DNA of 64,000 bases from Prochlorococcus marinus XMU1406 (GCF_017696055.1 NZ_JAAORG010000001.1:744001-808000); one strand, 5' to 3'. Counted from the first letter of the stretch, positions 27,014 through 36,571 are shown. The notes: a model not told the origin generated them from the letters alone. Numbers and translations are program-made.

Positions 27014-28300
27014 TTATTTTACTATAGTTGGGATCTGGTCTATATCAGTTGTAGATGAGCGACTTAAGAAATTCTTATTCATCGTCCAACTTTTTGGTTT
27101 TTTTGTAATCGCCCATGTAATTGCATTGTTATTAAATCTTTTATTTAATAGATCAATAGTTCTCATTAGATTTGCTGATTTTTTCAGGTCTTTCTGAGAT
27201 TTGTAATTGATAACTGATTGCTGTAAATATTCGCTATTGGTTAAATCCTGCATTAAAACACCAGCTTTTGAAAATTTATATTCGGGATTATAAATTTCTT
27301 TAGATAATTCAACTACTATTTTTAAAATGCTGTTTGTGTCGTCTGTTGCATTTGCAAGTTTTCTATGAACGCTTCTTTGATAATTTTGGCTTGAATATTT
27401 ACTGGTTCTGGCAAATACTCTAATATCAGATGATTGCAAATTCTGACTTCTCATTTTTTCAGATGCTTTTATTGCGTGAGTCGCCAGTGCTTGAGTTAAG
27501 TCTTCTAATTTTGTGACAGGAGTACCGAAACTCCTGCTTACCTGAATTTCTTTTTTTGATTTCTTGTTTTTTTCTATAGGTAGACATCTATAACCTTTCA
27601 GTTCTAATTGCAATCTTTTTCCTACTATGCCTAATTTCTTAATGATTTCATTTTCTTCCATATCTCTTAATTCTTTTGCATTTTTAATACCTTTACTTTG
27701 CAACCAATTAGAGGTTTGTTTCCCGACTCCCCATATCTTATCTACGCTAATTCTTTTTAAATAATTATTCTCATTTCTGGTCCTAGCTAAATCAAATATT
27801 CCAGCTGAATAATCAATATTTTTGGCTAATTTATTAGCAATTTTTGCTCTTACTTTATTTTCTCCTATTCCTACTGTTATGGTAATCCCTAGATTCTGAT
27901 ATATTAATGATCTTATGTTTCTTGCCCAAGGATATAGATTTTTATCATTAGGTCTAGAAATTGAGACAAATGCTTCGTCTATAGAATAAATTTCTATTTG
28001 TTCGCAGTAGTTTTTTAGTAAATTCATTAGTCTTCTGCTCATATCGCCGTAAAGCGAGTAGTTTGAGCTTAAGACTGCTACATCTAAGTTATTTAATTTT
28101 TCTTTGACCTTAAAATAAGGAGTTCCCATTTTAATTTTTAAAGCTCGAGCTTCAGGACTTCTCGCAATGATACATCCGTCATTATTAGATAAAATTACTA
28201 CTGGTTTATTTCTCAAATGAGGATTAATATTTTGTTCACATGACGCATAAAAATTATTAGCATCTATGAGAGCTATAGCATCAATACTTGAAATTCTCAT
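27014..28300 (-). CDS. umuC: Y-family DNA polymerase V subunit UmuC
   Basis: Error-prone translesion polymerase, 428 residues. The palm motifs are ALIDANNFYASCEQ (first catalytic Asp) and IEIYSIDEAFVSI (SIDEAF with Asp-Glu). The helix-hairpin-helix KIWGVGKQTSNWL and the little-finger domain with SRSFGTPVTKLEDLTQAL follow. The ATG overlaps the umuD stop by four bases (ATGA), a typical coupling. A LexA-like operator lies upstream of umuD, so SOS control is likely. Confidence 0.95.
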   Translation of the reverse strand: MRISSIDAIALIDANNFYASCEQNINPHLRNKPVVILSNNDGCIIARSPEARALKIKMGTPYFKVKEKLNNLDVAVLSSNYSLYGDMSRRLMNLLKNYCEQIEIYSIDEAFVSISRPNDKNLYPWARNIRSLIYQNLGITITVGIGENKVRAKIANKLAKNIDYSAGIFDLARTRNENNYLKRISVDKIWGVGKQTSNWLQSKGIKNAKELRDMEENEIIKKLGIVGKRLQLELKGYRCLPIEKNKKSKKEIQVSRSFGTPVTKLEDLTQALATHAIKASEKMRSQNLQSSDIRVFARTSKYSSQNYQRSVHRKLANATDDTNSILKIVVELSKEIYNPEYKFSKAGVLMQDLTNSEYLQQSVINYKSQKDLKKSANLMRTIDLLNKRFNNNAITWAITKKPKSWTMNKNFLSRSSTTDIDQIPTIVK

Positions 28301-28713
28301 AAATAGCTATGTATTGAATAAATAACAACTCCCCATATCTGTACATCAATATGGTTTTTAAATCTAAAATCAGGATAATTATGATTTTCTGCTTTTAAAT
28401 ATAATTCACCATTTTTTATAGATAATCTTTTTATTGTAAATTCCCCGTCTATCATTGCAATGATAATATTCCCTGGCTTGGCCATTAAACTCTTGTCTAC
28501 TATTATTAAATCTTTATCTTTAATTCCTGCATTTATCATTGAGTCACCTTTAACTCTAAGGAAAAAAGTGCTAAATGGATTAGATATTAAATGTTCATTT
28601 AAATCAATATTTTCTTCTGTATAGTCGTCTGCGGGAGAAGGAAATCCTGCAGATACCGAATCATTTAATAAGGGGATTTTAAACTTTTTACTAGTTGAAT
28701 CAAAGGAATCCAA
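28297..28713 (-). CDS. umuD: UmuD, LexA-like self-cleaving subunit of polymerase V
   Basis: An S24-family protein of 138 residues. The self-cleavage site is the Ala-Gly bond in SVSAGFPSPADDY near residue 22, the nucleophile Ser is in VKGDSMINAGI near residue 57, and the general-base Lys is in GEFTIKRL near residue 93, so all three elements needed for RecA-assisted autocleavage are present. The start is a TTG at 28713 (MDSFDS). It overlaps umuC by four bases. Confidence 0.93.
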   Translation of the reverse strand: MDSFDSTSKKFKIPLLNDSVSAGFPSPADDYTEENIDLNEHLISNPFSTFFLRVKGDSMINAGIKDKDLIIVDKSLMAKPGNIIIAMIDGEFTIKRLSIKNGELYLKAENHNYPDFRFKNHIDVQIWGVVIYSIHSYL

Positions 28714-28724
28714 GACTTAAATTA

Positions 28725-28742
28725 ATAGTATATATGTACTAT
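28725..28742. promoter_or_regulatory. LexA-type operator upstream of umuDC
   Basis: An 18-base inverted repeat, ATAGTATATATGTACTAT, has a single mismatched pair. Its right half GTACT fits the GTAC half-site of the cyanobacterial LexA box as I recall it (RGTAC-N4-GTWC type), and the left half is GTAT, one base off. Position over the -10 box of umuDC is what is expected for SOS repression. The match is seen; binding is inferred. Confidence 0.6.
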
Positions 28743-28757
28743 ATAATAAAAAATCAA
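28729..28757 (-). promoter_or_regulatory. Probable umuDC promoter (-35 TTGATT, -10 TATATA)
   Basis: On the minus strand TTGATT (28757-28752) and TATATA (28734-28729) are separated by 17 bases, a standard sigma-70-type arrangement, with the umuD TTG start about 15 bases downstream of the -10. The -10 lies inside the LexA-like palindrome. The leader would be very short. A second -10 reading, TATACT at 19-base spacing, is possible. Confidence 0.5.
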
Positions 28758-28812
28758 AAAATAGTTAGTTGTTAAAGTTTTATAGATTAATTTTAGATTA
28801 AATCTAATTTTT

Positions 28813-29229
28813 TTAAGAACGATGGTAAGGGGAGTTGTTAGATATAGAAACAGCTCTATAGATTTGCTCAATTAGGATTAATCTGGCTAGTTCATGAGGA
28901 AAAGTTAAAGGAGAAAGACTTAGTATAAGATCTGAATTATTTTTTATATCTGAACTAATTCCATCAGTATCACCGATTAAGAAATTAATTTTTTTATTTT
29001 TAAAATTTAAAAGTAAAGAACATAGTTCAACTGAATTAAACTGCTTTCCTTCTTCGCTTAGGCAGATAATAATATTGTTATTGGATCTAAGATTATTAAA
29101 ATTAAAAGCCTTTAACTCTGTAATGATAAGTTCAGGCATTCTTTTTTTGTATTGACTAATTCCATCTCTAATCCAAAGTTTCTTTATTTTGCCAATAGCA
29201 TAAATCGTTAATCTGTTACTCTGAAGCAT
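28813..29229 (-). CDS. rlmH: Ribosomal RNA large subunit methyltransferase H
   Basis: A 138-residue SPOUT methyltransferase that modifies 23S rRNA pseudouridine 1915 in assembled ribosomes. Family features are the central [14 protein letters not shown] (usually IGGxxG; here IGDTDG), [23 protein letters not shown], and the C-terminal SPYHRS, which matches the invariant C-terminal HPYHR-type end. The IGDTDG departure from IGG is noted. It is downstream of a hypothetical gene, 19 bases away. Confidence 0.92.
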   Translation of the reverse strand: MLQSNRLTIYAIGKIKKLWIRDGISQYKKRMPELIITELKAFNFNNLRSNNNIIICLSEEGKQFNSVELCSLLLNFKNKKINFLIGDTDGISSDIKNNSDLILSLSPLTFPHELARLILIEQIYRAVSISNNSPYHRS

Positions 29230-29248
29230 AAGTAAATATTAAAAATAA

Positions 29249-29581
29249 TTATTCATCAAGAAGATAATTAAATTCATCATATAGTTCCTCTTCTGTTGTT
29301 AATTTCTTAGAAAAATTAGCTTTTCTAGAATTCATATTAATTTGATTAAGCTCACTTTTTCTTAGTGAATTATTGACGTTAGAAGTCTCTTCTAAAGATT
29401 CTGAATTATCAATTAATGAATAAAAAATTTTATTGGGATCTTCTGAATTAAGTGGATTGGTGATTAAATTATCATTTTTAGTTATTTGTGTGTAATTACT
29501 TATATTATTACTTTCGTTATTTAAATTTTTATTTTTTATCAATTTATTGAGTTTATCTAAATTTTTTTTTGATAAGCTCAT
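29249..29581 (-). CDS. Asn/Ser/Lys-rich hypothetical protein
   Basis: 110 residues with no recognisable family. It is dominated by Asn, Ser, Lys and Glu, with an acidic end (EEELYDEFNYLLDE), and is likely to be largely disordered. No membrane span or signal. It precedes rlmH on the minus strand and is divergent from rsmA (56 bases between starts). The in-phase frame between two real genes supports coding. Confidence 0.55.
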   Translation of the reverse strand: MSLSKKNLDKLNKLIKNKNLNNESNNISNYTQITKNDNLITNPLNSEDPNKIFYSLIDNSESLEETSNVNNSLRKSELNQINMNSRKANFSKKLTTEEELYDEFNYLLDE

Positions 29582-29637
29582 GATATAAAGTATTAAATAA
29601 ATTCATATTTAATTTAAACATATTATTTATCTTTTAG

Positions 29638-30462
29638 ATGAATTCTAAAAACTATCATCAAAAAAAAAGATTTGGACAACACTGGTTGGTAAATAAAAAA
29701 ATATTAGAAAAAATTAAAGAAATTGCTGATCTTAACGAAAATGACTTTATTTTAGAAATTGGTCCAGGTAAAGGAGCTTTAACATCTAAGTTATTAGATT
29801 CTGAAATTAAAAAATTACATGCGATTGAATTAGATAAAGATTTAATAAATTTATTAAATGATAAATTCAATAATAATGATAAGTTTTCACTTCAGCAGGG
29901 AGATATTCTTTCTGTAAATTTAGATTCGATTAATAAGAAGATTACAAAAGTGATTGCAAATATTCCTTACAATATAACTGGCCCAATATTGGATATTTTC
30001 ATAGGAAGATTGGGCGTTATAAGAAACTATAATTACACAAAAATAATTTTTTTAATGCAGAAAGATGTTGTAGATAGGATTTTATCAAAAGAAGGTACTT
30101 CCAATACTGGTGCGCTTAGTATAAGAATGCAACTCTTATCAAAAATAAAAAAAATTTGCGATGTACCGCCTTCATCATTTAGTCCCCCACCAAAAGTTTT
30201 TTCTTCTTTAGTAGTTTTCGAACCAATTAAAAATGATTTAAGATTGGAATTAAGTTTAGAAAAATATATAGATAAACTTCTTCGAATTTCATTTAATTCA
30301 AGAAGAAAAATGCTTAAAAATACTTTTAATTCAATATTTTCAAATGAAGAGATAAATGAATTATCTGAATGTTCAAAAGTTTGTTTTAATTTAAGACCAC
30401 AAGATATTTCAATTGAACAATGGATTAAGCTTGCAGAAAATTGTATTAAAATTAAAAAATAA
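29638..30462 (+). CDS. rsmA: 16S rRNA dimethyladenosine transferase
   Basis: The KsgA methylase that dimethylates A1518 and A1519 of 16S rRNA. 274 residues. It begins with [17 protein letters not shown], then the SAM-binding [15 protein letters not shown], the AIELDKDL acidic residue, and the catalytic [11 protein letters not shown] motif. ispE begins 12 bases downstream, a common cyanobacterial pairing. Confidence 0.97.
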   Translation: MNSKNYHQKKRFGQHWLVNKKILEKIKEIADLNENDFILEIGPGKGALTSKLLDSEIKKLHAIELDKDLINLLNDKFNNNDKFSLQQGDILSVNLDSINKKITKVIANIPYNITGPILDIFIGRLGVIRNYNYTKIIFLMQKDVVDRILSKEGTSNTGALSIRMQLLSKIKKICDVPPSSFSPPPKVFSSLVVFEPIKNDLRLELSLEKYIDKLLRISFNSRRKMLKNTFNSIFSNEEINELSECSKVCFNLRPQDISIEQWIKLAENCIKIKK

Positions 30463-30474
30463 AAAATTAAGTAT

Positions 30475-31410
30475 ATGCAAGATTCAGCTAAAAAGAAAAT
30501 TGTTATAAAATCTCCTGCCAAAATAAATTTGCACCTTGAAGTTATTGGTAAAAGAGAGGATGGATTCCATGAGTTAGCGATGATAATGCAAAATATTGAT
30601 CTTTCTGATTATTTGGAATTTCAAATAAATAATGAAAGTTTAATTAAACTTGAATCTGATTGTAATGATTTAAGCTTATCTAGTGATAACTTAATTATTA
30701 AATCGGCAAATCTATTAAGGAAACAATCAAATATAGATTTCGGTGCGAATATATTTTTAAGAAAAAATATTCCAATTGGTGCAGGATTAGCTGGAGGATC
30801 CAGTAATGCAGCAGCAACATTAATTGGTCTTAATAAGTTATGGAGTTTGAATTTAGATCAAGAAACATTATGTTCATTAGCATCAACTTTAGGATCTGAT
30901 ATTCCCTTTTTTATAAAAGGTGGTGTTCAATTATGTTTTGGAAGAGGCGAAATTTTGGAGGAATTAGATTCAAACTTTGAATATGGAGTAATTCTTTTAA
31001 AAAATCCAAATGTATCAGTATCTACTGCTGAAACTTATAAAAAATATAGTAATAAATTTTGTGATCAATTTCTTACTAATAGAGTAATGATTGAGAACAT
31101 AAGAAAAAATTTAAGAGATAATGGTTTAAAAAACTTAAATTTTGATAATCAACATTTAACTATAAAAAATGATTTGCAATTAGTTGTTGAGAATGATAAT
31201 GATTCTGTAAAACAGGCATTATATTTACTTTCTAAATTAGAGAATTGTCTGACATTTTCAATGAGTGGATCAGGTCCTACTTGCTTTGCACTCTTTAAAG
31301 ATGTAAATACTGCTAAAAAAGAATTAGCGACAAATTATAAATTATTTAAAGATAAAGGTTATGATTCATGGGTTTGCTCTTTCCTTGAAAAGGGAATATC
31401 ATTCATTTAA
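30475..31410 (+). CDS. ispE: 4-diphosphocytidyl-2-C-methyl-D-erythritol kinase
   Basis: A GHMP kinase of the MEP isoprenoid pathway, 311 residues. The N-terminus has SPAKINLHLEVIGKREDGFHEL, the ATP-binding motif is PIGAGLAGGSSNAAATL near residue 100, and the C-terminal GHMP motif is MSGSGPTCFALF. It acts downstream of Dxs (54050-55939) in making precursors for chlorophyll phytol, carotenoids and quinones. It is probably co-transcribed with rsmA. Confidence 0.96.
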   Translation: MQDSAKKKIVIKSPAKINLHLEVIGKREDGFHELAMIMQNIDLSDYLEFQINNESLIKLESDCNDLSLSSDNLIIKSANLLRKQSNIDFGANIFLRKNIPIGAGLAGGSSNAAATLIGLNKLWSLNLDQETLCSLASTLGSDIPFFIKGGVQLCFGRGEILEELDSNFEYGVILLKNPNVSVSTAETYKKYSNKFCDQFLTNRVMIENIRKNLRDNGLKNLNFDNQHLTIKNDLQLVVENDNDSVKQALYLLSKLENCLTFSMSGSGPTCFALFKDVNTAKKELATNYKLFKDKGYDSWVCSFLEKGISFI

Positions 31411-31434
31411 ATTTTTTTTATACAAATTATTATT

Positions 31435-31737
31435 GTGGCTGAAAATAATAGTGAGAATATTGAAAAAAATGTTCCCGAAAAAGGACCATTAAATTTTATT
31501 CTTGGATCATTAACTAGTTTTTTATTATTTATATTTTTTTATTTTTTAAGTAATAAAATTGCAATTTATTTTTCAATACATAAACCATCTAATTCTTCTG
31601 AAATAGTCCAAAATATTTCTTCTAGTATCAATACCTTAATAATTGGATTATCTTTTTTGCTAACTTTTTCTTTTGCTTTTATAGGTATTGGACTTTTTAT
31701 TGTATTTATTCGCAGTTTTTTTCTGAAGAAAAGTTGA
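31435..31737 (+). CDS. DUF3082 family membrane protein
   Basis: A 100-residue protein with two hydrophobic spans (residues ~20-45 and ~65-92) and a charged N-terminus (AENNSENIEKNVPEKGPL). The arrangement matches the cyanobacterial DUF3082 family. The function is unknown. The start is GTG. It sits between ispE and a tiny membrane ORF on the same strand. Confidence 0.65.
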   Translation: MAENNSENIEKNVPEKGPLNFILGSLTSFLLFIFFYFLSNKIAIYFSIHKPSNSSEIVQNISSSINTLIIGLSFLLTFSFAFIGIGLFIVFIRSFFLKKS

Positions 31738-31771
31738 ATTGCCAATATTATAAAAAAAACACTTTCTTTGA

Positions 31772-31867
31772 ATGTCTTTACATGACCTAGGACTTTTAAT
31801 ACTTTTGCTTTCACCAGGAATGATTTTGTCAATATTACTACTGATAACCTTTGCTGAAGGAGGATAA
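31772..31867 (+). CDS. Tiny membrane protein (31 aa)
   Basis: A 31-codon frame from ATG: SLHDLGLLILLLSPGMILS, then a hydrophobic end finishing TFAEGG. Single membrane span. Size and composition are like small subunits of NDH-1 or photosystem complexes, but I cannot assign it to a named one. It lies between the DUF3082 gene and pdhB on the same strand, and the stretch would otherwise be an unexplained 179-base gap. Confidence 0.55.
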   Translation: MSLHDLGLLILLLSPGMILSILLLITFAEGG

Positions 31868-31916
31868 ATTAATCTAAGTGGTAGGATTATATATGAGATT
31901 AATTAGGTAATTAATT

Positions 31917-32900
31917 GTGGCTGGAACATTATTATTTAATGCTTTGAAAGAGGCAATTGATGAAGAAATGGCAAATGATGTAAATGTTTGCGTTATGGGA
32001 GAAGATGTTGGTCAATATGGAGGATCTTATAAGGTAACTAAGGATTTATATGAAAAATATGGAGAGTTAAGAGTCTTAGATACTCCAATTGCAGAGAATA
32101 GTTTTACGGGTATGGCTGTCGGTGCAGCAATGACTGGGTTAAGACCAATAGTTGAAGGAATGAATATGGGTTTTTTGCTTTTAGCTTTTAATCAGATATC
32201 AAATAATATGGGTATGCTTAGGTATACAAGTGGTGGAAATTATAAGATACCAGCAGTAGTTCGAGGGCCTGGAGGAGTTGGTCGTCAACTTGGAGCTGAA
32301 CATAGTCAAAGACTTGAAGCATATTTTCATGCAGTTCCTGGTATAAAGATTGTTGCATGCAGTACACCTACAAATGCTAAAGGTTTAATGAAAGCAGCTA
32401 TAAGAGATGATAATCCTGTTCTATTTTTCGAACATGTTCTTCTTTACAACTTGTCTGAAGAATTACCTGAGGGTGATTATACTTGTGCTTTAGATCAGGC
32501 TGACCTTGTAAAAGAAGGTAAAGATATTACTTTATTGACTTATTCAAGAATGAGACATCACTGCTTTAAAGCTGTTGAAGAATTAGAAAAAAAAGGAATA
32601 GATGTTGAGTTAATTGATTTAATAAGTTTAAAACCATTTGATATGGAAACCATCTCAAAATCAATAAGAAAAACAAATAAAGTAATTATTGTTGAAGAAT
32701 GTATGAAGACTGGAGGTATTGGTGCAGAATTAATTGCCTTGATAACAGAAGAGTGTTTCGATGAACTTGATGCCCGACCAATTAGATTATCTAGTCAGGA
32801 TATTCCAACTCCGTATAATGGAAATCTTGAGAATTTGACAATAATACAACCACATCAAATAGTTGAAAAAGTTGAAGAATTAATTGGTGGGAGTATATAG
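31917..32900 (+). CDS. pdhB: Pyruvate dehydrogenase E1 component subunit beta
   Basis: The beta chain of the E1 (alpha2beta2) enzyme that, with thiamine diphosphate, decarboxylates pyruvate for acetyl-CoA formation. 327 residues. It has the N-terminal [41 protein letters not shown], and the C-terminal transketolase-like domain with IVVEE-like [17 protein letters not shown]. The start is GTG at 31917. secD begins three bases after the stop, so pdhB, secD and secF are probably one unit; pdhA is not in the window. Confidence 0.96.
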   Translation: MAGTLLFNALKEAIDEEMANDVNVCVMGEDVGQYGGSYKVTKDLYEKYGELRVLDTPIAENSFTGMAVGAAMTGLRPIVEGMNMGFLLLAFNQISNNMGMLRYTSGGNYKIPAVVRGPGGVGRQLGAEHSQRLEAYFHAVPGIKIVACSTPTNAKGLMKAAIRDDNPVLFFEHVLLYNLSEELPEGDYTCALDQADLVKEGKDITLLTYSRMRHHCFKAVEELEKKGIDVELIDLISLKPFDMETISKSIRKTNKVIIVEECMKTGGIGAELIALITEECFDELDARPIRLSSQDIPTPYNGNLENLTIIQPHQIVEKVEELIGGSI

Positions 32901-32903
32901 GCA

Positions 32904-34373
32904 ATGAAAAGAAGGCAAGGTTGGCTTTTCTTTATTATTTTTCTACTTACTTTATCTGTTTATCTATTAATCAATTATCCCTTACAGTTGGGATTGGATT
33001 TACGAGGGGGGTCTCAACTTACACTACAAATTATTAAAGAGGAAGGTAAGGTAACAAGGGATGAACTTGAAGCAGTTAATTCGGTTATAGATAAACGAGT
33101 TAATAATTTAGGGGTTTCCGAGTCTAACTTGCAAACCCTAGGTGGTGATCAATTGATTTTAGAATTACCTGGTGAACAAAATCCATATGCTGCTTCAAGG
33201 GTTTTAGGTAAGACTGCTTTATTAGAATTTAGAACCCAAAAAGAAGGAACATCTACAGATTTAAAAACCCTGCAACTAACTAGATTGAGAATTAAAGAAT
33301 TTATTGAACAATATTCTTCTGCAGAAAAAAGTCAATATGATGATAATTTCTTACAAATTATTCAAGATGATCTTAAAAAGATAGAGCAAGAATTAAATTA
33401 CTCATCTACTAGTAATGATTTAAATGGGAAGTTAATTGAAATTAAAAAGTATGTTGATAAAGAAATTACAAATTTATTTAATAAAACAGATTTATCTGGT
33501 AAGGATCTTATTAACGCAGGAAGGAGACAAGAACAAACAAATAGTAATTGGGAAGTTTTATTAACTTTTAGTAATTCAGGAGGTGAAAAGTTTGCAGAAA
33601 TTACAAAGTCAATTGCTGGCACTAATCAACTATTGGCCATCATTCTAGATGGCGAATCAATAAGTGAAGCCAGTGTTGGTAATCAGTTTGCTAATACAGG
33701 GATTACAGGTGGATCAGCAACAATAAGCGGTAATTTTAGTGCTGAAAATGCCAGAGAATTAGAAGTTCAACTTAAAGGAGGTTCTTTGCCATTGCCAATT
33801 GAAATAGTAGAAACTAACACTATAGGGGCTCTGTTGGGATCCAATAATATTTTAAAAAGTCTTTATGCAGCTATTAGCGGATTAATATTTGTTGGTATAT
33901 TTATGATTTTTAATTATAGAGTTTTAGGTTTTGTTTCAGTTCTTTCTTTAGTACTTTATGGTTTTTTTAACTTAGCCCTATATTCTTTAATTCCTGTAAC
34001 TTTGACTTTACCTGGAATATCTGGGCTTATACTTAGCATTGGCATGGCTGTTGATGCAAATATTCTAATATTTGAGAGAATTAGAGAAGAATTATATGAT
34101 GGTAATACTCTTACGAGATCTATTGATAGCGGTTTTCAAAGAGCTAATTCATCCATAATTGATGGCCATATTACAACTCTTCTAAGTTGTTTTGTATTGT
34201 TTTTATTAGGAACAAATTTTGTTAAAGGTTTTGCGGCAACATTAGGTATTGGAGTCTTAATAAGCTTGTTTACCTCATTAAATTGTTCTAAAACTATTTT
34301 GCGATTTTTTATAACATATCAATCTTTAAGACAAAAAAATCTCTATCTTCCAAGGAATAATTTTTCAAATTAA
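32904..34373 (+). CDS. secD: Protein translocase subunit SecD
   Basis: A large accessory subunit of the Sec translocon, using proton motive force to help export. 489 residues. One N-terminal span precedes LGLDLRGGSQLTLQI (D1 motif), a large periplasmic domain lies in the middle, and five more spans include SGLILSIGMAVDANILIFERIREEL with the D4-type motif. There is a 3-base gap to pdhB and 22 bases to secF. Confidence 0.96.
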   Translation: MKRRQGWLFFIIFLLTLSVYLLINYPLQLGLDLRGGSQLTLQIIKEEGKVTRDELEAVNSVIDKRVNNLGVSESNLQTLGGDQLILELPGEQNPYAASRVLGKTALLEFRTQKEGTSTDLKTLQLTRLRIKEFIEQYSSAEKSQYDDNFLQIIQDDLKKIEQELNYSSTSNDLNGKLIEIKKYVDKEITNLFNKTDLSGKDLINAGRRQEQTNSNWEVLLTFSNSGGEKFAEITKSIAGTNQLLAIILDGESISEASVGNQFANTGITGGSATISGNFSAENARELEVQLKGGSLPLPIEIVETNTIGALLGSNNILKSLYAAISGLIFVGIFMIFNYRVLGFVSVLSLVLYGFFNLALYSLIPVTLTLPGISGLILSIGMAVDANILIFERIREELYDGNTLTRSIDSGFQRANSSIIDGHITTLLSCFVLFLLGTNFVKGFAATLGIGVLISLFTSLNCSKTILRFFITYQSLRQKNLYLPRNNFSN

Positions 34374-34395
34374 ATTTTTTATTTACAATTTTCCC

Positions 34396-35310
34396 ATGAA
34401 ATACAATCTTGAACTAATAAAAAATAAAAGAAAGATAATAGGTTTTTCAACTGTTCTTATTTTGTTGAGTATTTTAGGAATTTTATATTCTACTTTTAAT
34501 ACTTCTTATAAAAAACCTATAAATTTAGGGATGGATTTTATTGGAGGAAATGAACTAAGAATAGAGAGAGTTTGTGAAGAAGAATGTTCTAATTTTTCCC
34601 CAGATTCAGTTTTAGAAAAGTTAAGAGAGATCTCTAAAAATAAAAACGTTTTAAATAATATTAAATTGCAATTCCAAAATAATAATAAATTAATTTCAAT
34701 AAGAACCCCTTATTTGAGTATAGAAGAATCAAATAATCTTATTAATAATCTTGATAATATTATTGGGCCTCTTAATTACGAGAGTAAGGATTCAAGATTA
34801 ATAGGTCCAAAGCTTGGGAAAAGATTACTTACTAATTGTGTTACTTCATTGTTAGTTTCTTTATTTGCAATATCTTTATATATAACAATTAGATTTGATA
34901 AAAAATATGCATTATTTGCACTATTAGCTTTATTCCATGATTTAGTAATTGTTTTCGGTTTATTCTCCTGGTTGGGAATTATATTATCTGTCGAGGTAAA
35001 TAGTTTATTTGCTGTTTCCTTATTAACTATAGCTGGTTATTCTGTAAATGATACTGTTGTTATTTTTGATAGAATTAGAGAGAATTTAAAATCAAATAAA
35101 GAAGGCTATAACGAAACTATTCAATTATCAGTAAACGAATCATTTAGGAGAACAACGTTTACAAGTATTACAACCCTTATCCCTTTATTAAGCATAATTT
35201 TATTTGGATCTTACTCGCTATTTTGGTTTTCTTTGGCCTTATCATTAGGAATTATAGTAGGAAGTTATTCAAGTATTTTATTGGCACCATCTTTCTTGCT
35301 TAAGGACTGA
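34396..35310 (+). CDS. secF: Protein translocase subunit SecF
   Basis: Partner of SecD, 304 residues, with six spans. The motifs NLGMDFIGGNELRIE near residue 45, IAGYSVNDTVVIFDRIREN, and SVNESFRRTTFTSITTLIPLLS are characteristic. It sits immediately downstream of secD, as in most bacteria, and acts in the inner or thylakoid membrane. Confidence 0.96.
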   Translation: MKYNLELIKNKRKIIGFSTVLILLSILGILYSTFNTSYKKPINLGMDFIGGNELRIERVCEEECSNFSPDSVLEKLREISKNKNVLNNIKLQFQNNNKLISIRTPYLSIEESNNLINNLDNIIGPLNYESKDSRLIGPKLGKRLLTNCVTSLLVSLFAISLYITIRFDKKYALFALLALFHDLVIVFGLFSWLGIILSVEVNSLFAVSLLTIAGYSVNDTVVIFDRIRENLKSNKEGYNETIQLSVNESFRRTTFTSITTLIPLLSIILFGSYSLFWFSLALSLGIIVGSYSSILLAPSFLLKD

Positions 35311-35328
35311 ACTTAAGCTTCTAATTTC

Positions 35329-35511
35329 ATGAAATTGAATTACTATTTGATAATTTTATTTTCTTTGGTTTTTATAGATCTTTCTACTGAGCTAAGAATA
35401 TTATTTGATCATTTTACTTTTAATTCACTATATTTTGCTATCGGTAAACATCCCTTAGCTTTCTTTATACTTTTTTCCTATCCATATTTATATAAAAAAT
35501 TAATTAAGTAG
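35329..35511 (+). CDS. Small two-span membrane protein (60 aa)
   Basis: A 60-residue protein with two hydrophobic stretches (YYLIILFSLVFIDLS and AFFILFSYPYLY) and a Lys-rich end. No family recognised. It starts 19 bases after secF on the same strand and ends four bases before the convergent AI-2E-type permease. The composition suggests a real membrane protein. Confidence 0.6.
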   Translation: MKLNYYLIILFSLVFIDLSTELRILFDHFTFNSLYFAIGKHPLAFFILFSYPYLYKKLIK

Positions 35512-35514
35512 TTT

Positions 35515-36558
35515 TTAAATATCTTTAAATGATTCTTTGATTAAAACCTGTATTACTACAGCTAATGGAAGAGATAGTATTAAGCCTAATGGACCAAAAA
35601 TGAAGGTAAATCCAAATTGTGATATTAATGTCAAACCAGGAAGTAAGTTTGTTTTTTTCTTCATTATAGATGGCATTATTATGTAGCTTTCAATATTTTG
35701 AATGATTACATATGCTCCTAAAACAGCCATTGGCTTCCAAAAATTATCTAATAGTGCAATTGAAATTGGAAATATACCACTAATAACTGGACCTATATTT
35801 GGAATTATATTAAGAACCATTGCTATTAAAGCATTTGAGACAACATATTTAACATCCAATATAGACAAAACTATTAGTGATAATAGACCTACTGATAATG
35901 AGCTTATGACCATAGAAAAGGTCCAATTTGCTAATGCAATATTGCATTTTTCCAGAATATTTCTAAATTTGTTGCGATAATTTTTTGGAATTAATAGAAG
36001 TATATTTTCTTTATATTGTTTTGGTTCAATAGAAATCATCAAACTCACTGCTAATACAAATATTAATTTCAAAAGACCAGAACCCAGATTTCCCGCTATA
36101 TTTATTAAATTCTTAAAACTTTCTTGAATAGCTTTTGCAATAGTTGAGGCATCTGGAATTGTAACTACATTATTTATAAGACTGAATATGTCTATAACAT
36201 TTTCTGATTGTTCGCCATAAAATAGGCTATTAAATTTGTTCAGATTTGTATTAATCAAAATATTTATTTTTGATAAACCATTTGGAATATCAACTAAAAT
36301 TTCATTAAATTCTTTTATAAATGGAGGCAATACAAGAATAAAAATAGTAAATACAATTACTGATATAACAGTTAAGACAAGAAATAAAGACAGCGATCGG
36401 GGAATTTTCAACCCCTTTTGCATTTGATTACATAAATTACATACAATATTTGAAATTACTAGAGAACAAATTATTAACAGGAGAAAATCTCTTAAAGTCC
36501 ATATTATTAATGAAGAGATTAAAATTACTACTAACTTGAAATATGATGAACTACTCAA
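35515..36558 (-). CDS. AI-2E family (PerM-like) membrane protein
   Basis: A 347-residue polytopic membrane protein of the AI-2E/UPF0118 family. Hydrophobic segments at the N-terminus, then a central soluble part, then LNIIPNIGPVISGIFPI, the most conserved family stretch, and FGPLGLILSLPLAVV near the end. Members export or transport unknown substrates, and the AI-2 name should not be read as a quorum-sensing role here. psb28 precedes it, 13 bases away, on the same strand. Confidence 0.85.
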   Translation of the reverse strand: MSSSSYFKLVVILISSLIIWTLRDFLLLIICSLVISNIVCNLCNQMQKGLKIPRSLSLFLVLTVISVIVFTIFILVLPPFIKEFNEILVDIPNGLSKINILINTNLNKFNSLFYGEQSENVIDIFSLINNVVTIPDASTIAKAIQESFKNLINIAGNLGSGLLKLIFVLAVSLMISIEPKQYKENILLLIPKNYRNKFRNILEKCNIALANWTFSMVISSLSVGLLSLIVLSILDVKYVVSNALIAMVLNIIPNIGPVISGIFPISIALLDNFWKPMAVLGAYVIIQNIESYIIMPSIMKKKTNLLPGLTLISQFGFTFIFGPLGLILSLPLAVVIQVLIKESFKDI

Positions 36559-36571
36559 TTTTCAAAATATT

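Noticed and set aside
30033-30521. 162-residue open frame on the minus strand
   Set aside because: Antisense to rsmA and the ispE start. The real genes have clear motifs, and this frame has none.
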